Assembly: GCA_017477805.1 (NCBI GenBank)
Contig: JAFUUM010000128.1
Location: forward strand, 1-7,879
Direction: 5' to 3'
From: Lachnospiraceae bacterium
GTDB taxonomy: Bacteria > Bacillota > Clostridia > Lachnospirales > Lachnospiraceae
DNA length: 7,879 nt
Positions within the stretch are counted from its first letter, which is position 1. Each line of letters begins with the position of its first letter. This document shows, piece after piece, positions 1 to 4,631 of this stretch. Made by a program: the position numbers and the translations under genes. The notes beneath the pieces are model-generated. The model was not told where the DNA came from and did not search any database. It worked only from the letters and a program-made list of their open reading frames with translations.

Positions 1-173
1 AAATGCTGCCCGTCATGATGGACAATTTCCCCATGATGAAAGGCCGTGGCATCTATGCCCGGAACGTGAAGAACCTGACCCTCCGAAACGTGGAGATCAC
101 CGGCAGCGCCGATACCGCGCCGGAACTCATTAACGTGGAGATGCAGAGCTTGGAGAATGTACGCTTTTCATAG
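1..173 (+). CDS. C-terminal end of a right-handed beta-helix protein, probably GH28/polygalacturonase-like (partial)
   Basis: Only the last 56 codons are present, read from base 3 to the TAG at 171-173; the start lies outside the window. The peptide contains GRGIYARNVKNLTLRNVEITG followed by PELINVEMQSLENVRF. Stacked N-L-T-L-x-N-V-x-I rungs of this kind are typical of parallel beta-helix (pectin-lyase fold) proteins, and similar last coils occur in glycoside hydrolase family 28 enzymes that cut pectic polysaccharides. No catalytic residues are visible because those lie upstream. The fold call is fairly secure. The GH28 assignment is inference from the style of the last rungs; other beta-helix lyases or epimerases remain possible. 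The high GC content resembles the right half of the window, so this is probably a host gene flanking the accessory region. Confidence 0.6.
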   Translation, partial: MLPVMMDNFPMMKGRGIYARNVKNLTLRNVEITGSADTAPELINVEMQSLENVRFS

Positions 174-199
174 CGTATTTCAACATCGATAATGAAAAA

Positions 200-327
200 G
201 CGACAGACATATCAGCAAGCAGGTACTGTGAGCCCGCCAGGCTGCTTGAACTTCCCTGGTAACTATTTAGTGTTCGCTGCGAAGGCGAATGTAGCGAGAG
301 CGTGCCTGCGGTGGATATGTCGGTTGC
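200..327. repeat. 128-base stem-forming element with terminal inverted repeats (putative MITE-like or structured RNA element)
   Basis: The ends, GCGACAGACATATC (200-213) and GATATGTCGGTTGC (314-327), pair over 13 of 14 positions, counting one G-U pair and one mismatch. Inside them GCAGGTAC (219-226) pairs with GTGCCTGC (302-309), counting one G-U. Further inside are small hairpins: AGCC/GGCT around 231-243, ACTA/TAGT at 262-271, and TTCGC (273-277), which can pair with either of two GCGAA copies (279-283 or 285-289). The region has no convincing ORF. The layout resembles a non-autonomous repeat or a folded RNA rather than a terminator, since there is no T-run. I see no second copy in this window, so its repetitive nature is a guess. 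Confidence 0.45.
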
Positions 328-352
328 TTATTTATACGTAATGGAGCATAAA

Positions 353-463
353 ATGGATTAAGACAGAATAGACAAGCTCCTTGCCATGCAGGAAGAGATC
401 GACAAAAACGGTGTCCTGCAGGGCACCATCCATCGCTACCTCATCGTGACGAAAAAGAAATAG
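353..463 (+). pseudogene. Tiny 36-codon ORF interrupted by a stop at codon 3
   Basis: ATG at 353-355 is preceded by GGAG (343-346) with a 6-nt spacer, a good ribosome binding site. The frame reads M-D-stop-D-R-I-D-K-L-L-A-M and continues openly as QEEIDKNGVLQGTIHRYLIV to TKKK and TAG at 461-463. The stop is TAA at 359-361; a single base change would make it TTA (Leu) and restore a charged 36-residue peptide. An internal ATG at 386 in the same frame could give a 25-residue product, but no strong ribosome binding site precedes it. I do not recognise the family. It ends tail-to-tail with hicB, 19 nt away. It may be a decayed gene fragment, a nonsense allele or a sequencing error. Confidence 0.4.
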
Positions 464-482
464 GTATTTCGGCCGCTGGCCA

Positions 483-881
483 TCAGGCAAGATGCAGCAT
501 CTCTTTTAATGCATCCTGAAGCACCTGCGAGAAATTGATACCGGCAGCGGTTGCTGCATCGTTTAAATAAGCAGGAATGGACAGGGTCTTTTTCACCGAG
601 GAAGCGTTGTGTTTTTTGTGGTACCAAAGAGTATCGCACATGATCAGATTGGAAAAGGATCCGGCGGGTACTTTCAGTTTTTTGACATCTGATGGAGCGG
701 GAATGGGAGAACCGTCCCGCTCGTGTTCATAAAGAACCATAGCCAGGACGTCTTCGGCCATATAGATGGCATGTGCAAGATCATCTCCGCAGGTATAACA
801 CCCTTCCAGATCAGGAAAGTCAACGGAGAACTTACCTCCTTCTTCCGGAGTAAAGATGGCGGGATAAACATATTTTTGCAT
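483..881 (-). CDS. hicB: HicB-family antitoxin
   Basis: 132 residues. The N-terminal half (about 1-75) has the HicB partial RNase-H-like fold: a short strand, MQKYVYPAIFTPEEGG, then the family signature FSVDFPDLEGCYTCGDDLAHA (18-38) and a helix of AEDVLAMVLYEHERDG. The C-terminal part (about 97-130), KKTLSIPAYLNDAATAAGIN followed by FSQVLQDALKEML, fits a ribbon-helix-helix DNA-binding domain. HicB normally binds and blocks HicA and represses its own operon. The start is ATG at 879-881, with AAAGGAG at 887-893 on the opposite strand. It lies 27 nt downstream of the hicA stop, so the two form one operon with toxin first. The RHH tail matches the palindromic operator upstream of hicA. No truncation is seen. 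Confidence 0.93.
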   Translation of the reverse strand: MQKYVYPAIFTPEEGGKFSVDFPDLEGCYTCGDDLAHAIYMAEDVLAMVLYEHERDGSPIPAPSDVKKLKVPAGSFSNLIMCDTLWYHKKHNASSVKKTLSIPAYLNDAATAAGINFSQVLQDALKEMLHLA

Positions 882-908
882 AGAAACTCCTTTCTTTGAA
901 ATCGCTTG

Positions 909-1094
909 TTACCGGATCCCCGCATCGCGCAGGATCCGGTTTGCTGTTCCGGTCGGGATTTCCTGACTGGAATGTCTTCCTACCCGGATCTTTTTTCCGG
1001 TGATCGGACTATACCATACATCATGTTCTTTCCCGTGTTCTACAAATCTGCAACCGTTCTTTTTCAGAATTCTAACCAGCTCTGATATTTTCAT
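909..1094 (-). CDS. hicA: HicA-family mRNA interferase toxin
   Basis: 61 residues, a normal HicA length. The dsRBD-like fold is visible as helix MKISELVRILKKNG, strand CRFVEHG, the segment KEHDVWYSPITGKKIRVGRH and a final helix IPTGTANRILRDAGI. His24 sits where HicA toxins carry their catalytic histidine (usually within a GSH motif; here KEH). HicA toxins cleave mRNA and tmRNA independently of, or during, translation and slow growth until HicB neutralises them. The start is ATG at 1092-1094, with GGGAGG complementary to 1099-1104, 4 nt away. It is the first gene of the hicAB operon and has its own sigma-A-type promoter. The locus appears intact. The family call is firm; activity in this host is inference. 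Confidence 0.92.
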   Translation of the reverse strand: MKISELVRILKKNGCRFVEHGKEHDVWYSPITGKKIRVGRHSSQEIPTGTANRILRDAGIR

Positions 1095-1108
1095 GTATCC
1101 TCCCTTAT

Positions 1109-1137
1109 ATTTTAATACGTAATATTACGTATGTCAA
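1109..1137 (-). promoter_or_regulatory. Sigma-A-type promoter of the hicAB operon
   Basis: Read on the minus strand, a perfect -35 box TTGACA (complement of 1132-1137) is followed by exactly 17 nt and a -10 box TAAAAT (complement of 1109-1114). The ribosome binding site and ATG of hicA follow within 20 nt, so the leader is very short. The spacer is almost entirely the palindromic operator. Confidence 0.85.
1115..1132. promoter_or_regulatory. 18-bp perfect palindrome, likely HicB operator
   Basis: ATACGTAATATTACGTAT is its own reverse complement over all 18 bases, made of two TACGTA cores (1116-1121 and 1126-1131) separated by 4 bp. It fills the space between the -35 and -10 boxes of hicAB, so a bound protein would block RNA polymerase. 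A ribbon-helix-helix dimer of dimers, as expected from the HicB C-terminus, is the natural candidate binder. The palindrome is direct observation; HicB binding is inference. Confidence 0.8.
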
Positions 1138-1314
1138 AACAGTACAAGAAGTACTCTTGATGTTAAACTATGGTTTTTTGTTCATTGGCGGAATTTTCTG
1201 CCGAAGTGGCAGATCGGAACGATGGCTCCGAATGAGATGATTGATTTATAGCATATTCAATGCGAAAAAGCAAATCTATGAATTTTCTGAAAACAACTTG
1301 ATTTTTCTGGGGGG

Positions 1315-1323
1315 TGATACAAT
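1315..1323 (+). promoter_or_regulatory. Extended -10 promoter for the riboswitch transcript
   Basis: TG-A-TACAAT (TG at 1315-1316, hexamer 1318-1323) is a good extended -10 element. The nearest -35-like sequence, TTGATT at 1298-1303, is only 14 nt away, so the extended element may carry most of the activity. The predicted RNA start near 1330 coincides with the 5' edge of the riboswitch aptamer. Confidence 0.55.
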
Positions 1324-1328
1324 TAAAT

Positions 1329-1396
1329 TTGGCAAAGCATCCGAAAGAATGTGACGCAAAACTACAGGGCCTTTTGCATGGCAGCCAGTTGCAGGA
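1329..1396 (+). promoter_or_regulatory. Class I cyclic-di-GMP riboswitch (GEMM-I) aptamer
   Basis: The sequence follows the GEMM-I consensus in order. GGCAAA (1331-1336) is the 5' side of P1 and the first joining strand. A hairpin with a GAAA tetraloop follows (C1342-GAAA-G1347, stem 1338-1342/1347-1351 with one C-A mismatch). Next comes the near-invariant GACGCAAA (1353-1360). A second, compact hairpin carries the tetraloop-receptor side: ACTACAGGGCC...ATGGCAGCC (1361-1386, GCC/GGC pairing at 1369-1371/1380-1382). P1 closes with TTGC (1389-1392) against GCAA (1332-1335). Such aptamers sense the second messenger c-di-GMP, which governs motility, adhesion and surface proteins. An intrinsic terminator follows at once, so control is probably at transcription elongation of the secreted-protein gene downstream. 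I am confident of the class; P1 is short. Confidence 0.85.
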
Positions 1397-1399
1397 TAG

Positions 1400-1423
1400 C
1401 ATTGCCGACGGCAGTGTTTTTTT
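1400..1423 (+). terminator. Intrinsic terminator of the c-di-GMP riboswitch expression platform
   Basis: CATTGCC (1400-1406) pairs with GGCAGTG (1410-1416) around a GAC loop, with one U-G pair, and is followed by seven Ts (1417-1423). It lies between the aptamer and the ORF start at 1496, so it would stop transcription before the coding region. Its 5' arm TTGCC (1402-1406) is complementary to the aptamer's GGCAA (1331-1335), giving an alternative antiterminator pairing. Confidence 0.85.
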
Positions 1424-1495
1424 GATGCACCAAGGAGATTGAGAACAAAAGCCGGATGGGCTTGAGTTGATAAAAAAGAAAAGGAGAAAAAGAAC

Positions 1496-2488
1496 ATGAA
1501 AGGTTTCAAATGGTTAACCGGGATCGCACTGGCGGTAGCAGCGATGGTAGTGCTTCCCATGACTGCACATGCAGCCGGAAAGGACATGTATTGCCTGTAT
1601 AACAGCGCAAACAAGGAGTTTCTGTACACGATTGACGAAAATGAGAAAAACAATCTGATCAGCACCTGGGAGTATAAGGGCGTGATCTGTACTTTGCCGG
1701 ATTCTTCCACGACTGCTGTATATCGTTTATATGATCCGGTGTCTACTCAGCATCTGTACACTTCTGATGATGCTGAGATTAGTAAATTAGTGGGAGAAGG
1801 TTGGACCAAAGAGGGTATTGCATATTATGTGGATGATGCACATACTGCACCTGTTTACAGAATGTTCAATCCAGCGACAGGAGAGCACCAGTTCTCCGGT
1901 AGCAACGCACACATGAGCAGCTTGGAAGCAGGCGGTTGGGTAAAAGAAGGTGTGGCTTATTATGCACTGTCGGTCAATGAGGCATTGACAGGTGGCGCTG
2001 TGGTACCGGCGGTTGCTTATCTGAACGGGCAGGAAGTACGGGAAGACAATTATGATTCCGTATTTGCTTCTCAGTCGCAGTATATGGATTTGGATAATAG
2101 TATAAATGGTCATTATTGGAACCAATATGAATTTACTAACGACTTAGTTTTTGGAGAAGCCATTTTTTGTAATTCAGAGATTAGAAATGAACATGAAAAA
2201 GCAACATGTACTTCCGGATATGAAATGAAACAAACCAATTTTTATCGTGATCCATCAGGAATAGTTAATATGACATGGAAAGGTGTTGGATTTGGCGCTA
2301 CAAAAGAACAAGTGAAGGCTGTTTGGGGAGAACCGACATATGAATCTTCTGTTCAATTGACATATATGGTGGGAACTACTTGTTATTCGTTTCATTTTAA
2401 TTTTCGGAATCCGGCACTACTCGGGGAGGTTAAAGTCTATTTTAACTGTAATGAGAAGTTTAGCACTCGATACCCGGGTTTTCGCTAA
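1496..2488 (+). CDS. Secreted DUF5648-type repeat protein with an unrelated-looking C-terminal domain
   Basis: 330 residues. A Sec signal peptide is clear: MKGFKW, a hydrophobic core to about residue 20, and AHA at 24-26 as the likely cleavage site. Three repeats follow (about 31-66, 75-112, 119-157) with the DUF5648 pattern Y-R-L-Y-x-P-x-x-x-x-H-L-Y-T...GW-x-x-EGIAYY; the first is the most degenerate. DUF5648 repeats occur on secreted and cell-surface proteins; their ligand is not known to me. Residues about 170-330 are different. The segment WKGVGFGATKEQVKAVWGEP (261-280) resembles the G-x-T-x-x-x-V-x-x-x-x-G-x-P turn of BamE/SmpA-like small domains, a weak resemblance. Start ATG 1496 has AAGGAG at 1481-1486. 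Expression is likely governed by the upstream c-di-GMP riboswitch. GC content falls from about 53% (1861-1920) to 30% (2101-2280), so the C-terminal part may have been exchanged. Confidence 0.82.
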   Translation: MKGFKWLTGIALAVAAMVVLPMTAHAAGKDMYCLYNSANKEFLYTIDENEKNNLISTWEYKGVICTLPDSSTTAVYRLYDPVSTQHLYTSDDAEISKLVGEGWTKEGIAYYVDDAHTAPVYRMFNPATGEHQFSGSNAHMSSLEAGGWVKEGVAYYALSVNEALTGGAVVPAVAYLNGQEVREDNYDSVFASQSQYMDLDNSINGHYWNQYEFTNDLVFGEAIFCNSEIRNEHEKATCTSGYEMKQTNFYRDPSGIVNMTWKGVGFGATKEQVKAVWGEPTYESSVQLTYMVGTTCYSFHFNFRNPALLGEVKVYFNCNEKFSTRYPGFR

Positions 2489-2524
2489 GGCGAGGTTGGT
2501 GTAATGGAGATTGTGTGAGATTAT

Positions 2525-2968
2525 ATGGGCACAGATATATTATATACATCTCTTGAGGTACAACGGAAAAAACGGTTGTATTCTCTGAGAATGAATATCA
2601 TTGCATCTATTAGCTTGATCCTGGGCATGGAACTTGACATTATTGGACTTTTTTGTGAAAAAGTTTCTGATCGTGTTGCTGTTGATGCGGGAGTAGGGTT
2701 GATTTGGGGTGTTATTGTCATCATATTTCTCAAATCCAAGAGGTTTATTGTTTTTCTAAATAATTCTAAATGCTTAGAGTCCATTGGAAATGCATGTGAG
2801 GCGGCAACGATATCATCTATTGCTGGTTTTTTAATAGGAAAAACCGTACTTCCTTTTGTGACGAAGAGCGGATGGAATATGGGAGTTGCAGCTTTCGTGT
2901 GTACGGTATGCATCCTTCTTCCTATTCTAGTGTTTTTCGTTACGAAAAAAGAAACGGATGATCAGTGA
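2525..2968 (+). CDS. Small unknown four-helix membrane protein
   Basis: 147 residues that I do not recognise. After a basic, cytoplasmic-looking N-terminus (VQRKKRLYSLR) there are four hydrophobic stretches at about 23-44, 52-70, 87-110 and 117-140. The protein ends with a charged tail, FFVTKKETDDQ. Cys residues occur at 44, 83, 90, 125 and 129. The start ATG 2525 is preceded by GGAGA (2506-2510) at a long 14-nt spacing, with GTGAG (2515-2519) closer, so translation initiation looks weak; no better start is in frame. It lies 36 nt after the DUF5648 gene with no terminator between, so it is probably co-transcribed and under the same c-di-GMP control. Its AT-rich composition matches the C-terminal half of that gene. 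It could be a partner, anchor or immunity-type protein; this is speculation. Confidence 0.65.
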   Translation: MGTDILYTSLEVQRKKRLYSLRMNIIASISLILGMELDIIGLFCEKVSDRVAVDAGVGLIWGVIVIIFLKSKRFIVFLNNSKCLESIGNACEAATISSIAGFLIGKTVLPFVTKSGWNMGVAAFVCTVCILLPILVFFVTKKETDDQ

Positions 2969-3010
2969 CCAAAGGCCTAAACAGGCATTTTGTCAACTTT
3001 TTTCTGACAC

Positions 3011-3058
3011 AAACTGCTTACAATGTGTTATTATACCTTTGTAAGCAGTTTTTCTTTT
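3011..3058 (+). terminator. Rho-independent terminator after the secreted/membrane protein pair
   Basis: AAACTGCTTACA (3011-3022) and TGTAAGCAGTTT (3040-3051) form a perfect 12-bp stem with a 17-nt loop. The T-rich tract TTTCTTTT (3051-3058) follows directly. The opposite strand lacks a T-run at the matching place, so it works on the plus strand. It closes the transcript that began at the riboswitch. Confidence 0.88.
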
Positions 3059-3104
3059 GTTATGGCCTTGTGGCCGTCTTTCTTCACATCTGGTGAGTTC
3101 TGAG

Positions 3105-3174
3105 ATTCCTGCTTATTTTCCATTGACCAAAGGCAGGAATAAAGAGATATAGAGACAACTCGAACGTTCCTGCC
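3105..3174 (+). promoter_or_regulatory. Leader of the DUF4160-DUF2442 pair with three complementary 8-base motifs
   Basis: GGCAGGAA (3132-3139) can pair perfectly with TTCCTGCC (3167-3174) downstream, and GCAGGAAT (3133-3140) with ATTCCTGC (3105-3112) upstream. The central copy can use only one partner at a time. A possible -35 TTGACC (3123-3128) precedes GATATA (3146-3151) by 17 nt, which would put the central motif inside the promoter spacer and the last copy in the leader. An 8-bp palindrome GAACGTTC (3162-3169) overlaps the last copy. The motif could be a protein operator or RNA alternative hairpins. The -10 box is poor, so the promoter call is tentative. Confidence 0.4.
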
Positions 3175-3202
3175 AAAGATATTATATTGAAAGGAGAACG
3201 AG

Positions 3203-3469
3203 ATGCCGGCTATATCAATGTTTTATGGGATCATTGTCAGAATGCAAAGTGAACGAGGAGGAAAGCACCACAAACCTCATATTCATGCAATGTATGGGGA
3301 AGAGGAGATTGTAATAGCCCTTGATGGTGATATCCTCGAAGGAAGTTTTCCATTAAAACAATTGAAAATGCTAGAAGGCTGGATGGTAATACATGAAGAA
3401 GAACTGAAAGCAGATTGGTGCATGCTCAGTTCGGGAGAAGGATACTTCAAAATTGAACCATTGAGATAG
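3203..3469 (+). CDS. DUF4160 family protein
   Basis: 88 residues, usual length for DUF4160. The family hallmark is visible: a short N-terminal strand MPAISMFYGIIVRM, then the histidine-rich HHKPHIHAMYGEEE (22-35), followed by IALDGDILEGSFPLKQLKML (38-57) and a helical WMVIHEEELKADW. The His cluster (22, 23, 26, 28) is suggestive of a metal or catalytic site but no biochemistry is known to me. The start ATG 3203 has a strong AAAGGAG (3190-3196) at 6 nt. It forms a two-gene unit with the DUF2442 gene 14 nt downstream, a pairing I recall as common in bacteria and which looks like a toxin-antitoxin-type module; that function is inference. Confidence 0.85.
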   Translation: MPAISMFYGIIVRMQSERGGKHHKPHIHAMYGEEEIVIALDGDILEGSFPLKQLKMLEGWMVIHEEELKADWCMLSSGEGYFKIEPLR

Positions 3470-3483
3470 GAGGCATGAGATAA

Positions 3484-3744
3484 ATGCTGAGACCTGCACC
3501 GGAGAAGGTATTTGTGGAAGACGATTATATTCTGCGGATCACATTTGATAACGGAGAAACGAAGAGATTTGATGTAAAACCATATATCAAAGGTGAGTGG
3601 TACGGACAGCTTAAGGATACAGAGTACTTTAAACTCGTACGCCCGGATGGATTTACCGTTGTATGGCCTGAGGGGCAGGACTTATGTCCGGACGAACTGT
3701 ACCAGTTAGGTTTTTCAGAGAAAAAAGAAATGGAGATCAAATAA
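3484..3744 (+). CDS. DUF2442 family protein
   Basis: 86 residues. It follows the DUF2442 (NE0471 N-terminal-like) pattern: DYILRITFDNGETKRFDVKP (14-33), then GQLKDTEYFKLVRPDGFTVV (41-60) and the signature WPEGQDLCPDELYQLG (61-76). The ribosome binding site TAGGAGG (3467-3473) overlaps the stop codon of the DUF4160 gene. The nearer ATG at 3475 stops after two codons, so ATG 3484 is the start. The pair is therefore translationally close-coupled. DUF2442 proteins often sit beside DUF4160 and may act as the antidote or DNA-binding partner, but no clear DNA-binding motif is visible. The last codons overlap the ribosome binding site of the next gene. Confidence 0.85.
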   Translation: MLRPAPEKVFVEDDYILRITFDNGETKRFDVKPYIKGEWYGQLKDTEYFKLVRPDGFTVVWPEGQDLCPDELYQLGFSEKKEMEIK

Positions 3745-3746
3745 TT

Positions 3747-4583
3747 ATGGTGATCGGATTAAGAGCACACGATGCCGCGTACGCACCTTTTGATGAACTG
3801 GTGCCCAATATCAAGGCTCAGGGCTTTGACTGCATTCACATCGCACTGAGCAAATCCATCAAGGAGTTCACACCGGATATCGCAGCCATGACCCCTGCAT
3901 TTGCCATGCACATGAAACGGGTCTGCGCAAAGAATGATCTGGATGTGGCGGTGCTGGGATGCTACTTAAATCTTTGCAATCCCGATCCCGTGCAGCATAA
4001 GGAGATCGTGGACAAATATACCGCCCACCTGCGTTTTGCATCCATGCTTGGCTGCGGTGTTGTGGGGACCGAGACCGGTGCCTGCAATACCGAATATCGT
4101 TTTGAACCCTTCAGCCATACGGATGAAGCCTTAAAGATCTGTATCGATAACCTTGCACCCGTGGTGGAGACCGCCGAAAAGTTCGGTGTCCTCATGGCCA
4201 TCGAACCCGTGTGGACCCACATCGTATCCACCGAGGACCCGGCAAGACAACTACTGCATGAGATCGCATCCCCCAATCTGCAGATCATCCTTGATCCCGT
4301 AAACCTGCTCCATGCAGAGATCGTGGAAGATCAGGATGCCATGTTAAGAGAGGCCTTTGACCAGCTTGGCAATGAGATCGCAGTGGTACACATGAAAGAC
4401 TTTGTACTGCAGGGTGATCAGAAAGTACCCACCGCCATCGGTCAGGGTAAACTGGATTATCCTTACCTTTGCAAACTCATCAAAGAGAAAAAGCCTTACA
4501 TCCACTGCACCCTGGAAGAGACCACTCCCGCAAACGCCGTGGCCTCCAGAGAGTACGTACAGAAAACATACGCGGAAGCATAA
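3747..4583 (+). CDS. Sugar phosphate isomerase/epimerase (xylose-isomerase-like TIM barrel)
   Basis: 278 residues from ATG 3747, in the family's usual range. The AP-endonuclease-2/xylose-isomerase-like barrel is recognisable from its metal-binding residues at strand ends: Glu153 in AIEPVW, Asp183 in ILDPVN, His215 in VVHMKD and Glu257 in CTLEET. Enzymes of this family isomerise or epimerise sugars, sugar phosphates or inositol derivatives; the substrate cannot be told here. An in-frame start at 3684 would lie inside the DUF2442 gene and add 21 residues without family support. ATG 3747 starts 2 nt after the DUF2442 stop with GGAG at 3732-3735, so I prefer it. Composition is GC-rich (65% in 4021-4080), unlike the genes just upstream. 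No promoter of its own is obvious. Confidence 0.85.
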   Translation: MVIGLRAHDAAYAPFDELVPNIKAQGFDCIHIALSKSIKEFTPDIAAMTPAFAMHMKRVCAKNDLDVAVLGCYLNLCNPDPVQHKEIVDKYTAHLRFASMLGCGVVGTETGACNTEYRFEPFSHTDEALKICIDNLAPVVETAEKFGVLMAIEPVWTHIVSTEDPARQLLHEIASPNLQIILDPVNLLHAEIVEDQDAMLREAFDQLGNEIAVVHMKDFVLQGDQKVPTAIGQGKLDYPYLCKLIKEKKPYIHCTLEETTPANAVASREYVQKTYAEA

Positions 4584-4589
4584 AAATAT

Positions 4590-4615
4590 AACCCTCGACC
4601 GTCAGGCCGAGGGTT
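4590..4615. terminator. Bidirectional intrinsic terminator between convergent genes
   Basis: AACCCTCG (4590-4597) and CGAGGGTT (4608-4615) form an 8-bp stem with a 10-nt loop. It stands between the epimerase stop (4583) and the glycosyltransferase stop (4632). On the minus strand it is followed by TATATTTTTA; on the plus strand the T content after the stem is weaker (TTGTCAT). It probably serves both genes, better for the minus strand. Confidence 0.75.
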
Positions 4616-4631
4616 TGTCATATCAAAATCC

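Noticed and set aside
464..482. GGCC-agc-GGCC hairpin after hicB as a terminator
   Set aside because: Only a 4-5 bp stem, and the T-rich stretch on the minus strand begins about 9 nt later; too weak to call.
1138..1297. Possible short coding remnant or element between hicA promoter and riboswitch
   Set aside because: A 22-codon ORF starting at ATG 1170 has no ribosome binding site and no recognisable family; short repeats around GTAC (1141-1155) are too small to interpret. I see nothing firm here.
1163..1710. Minus-strand open frames over the riboswitch and the start of the secreted protein gene
   Set aside because: They run through the conserved aptamer and terminator and the signal-peptide region; no ribosome binding site or family signal.
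3064..3075. GGCC-ttgt-GGCC hairpin downstream of the main terminator
   Set aside because: Four base pairs only, likely chance, and the strong terminator directly upstream already explains the region.
3684..3746. Longer N-terminus for the epimerase starting at ATG 3684
   Set aside because: It overlaps the well-supported DUF2442 gene in another frame, adds 21 residues with no family support, and ATG 3747 has a usable ribosome binding site.
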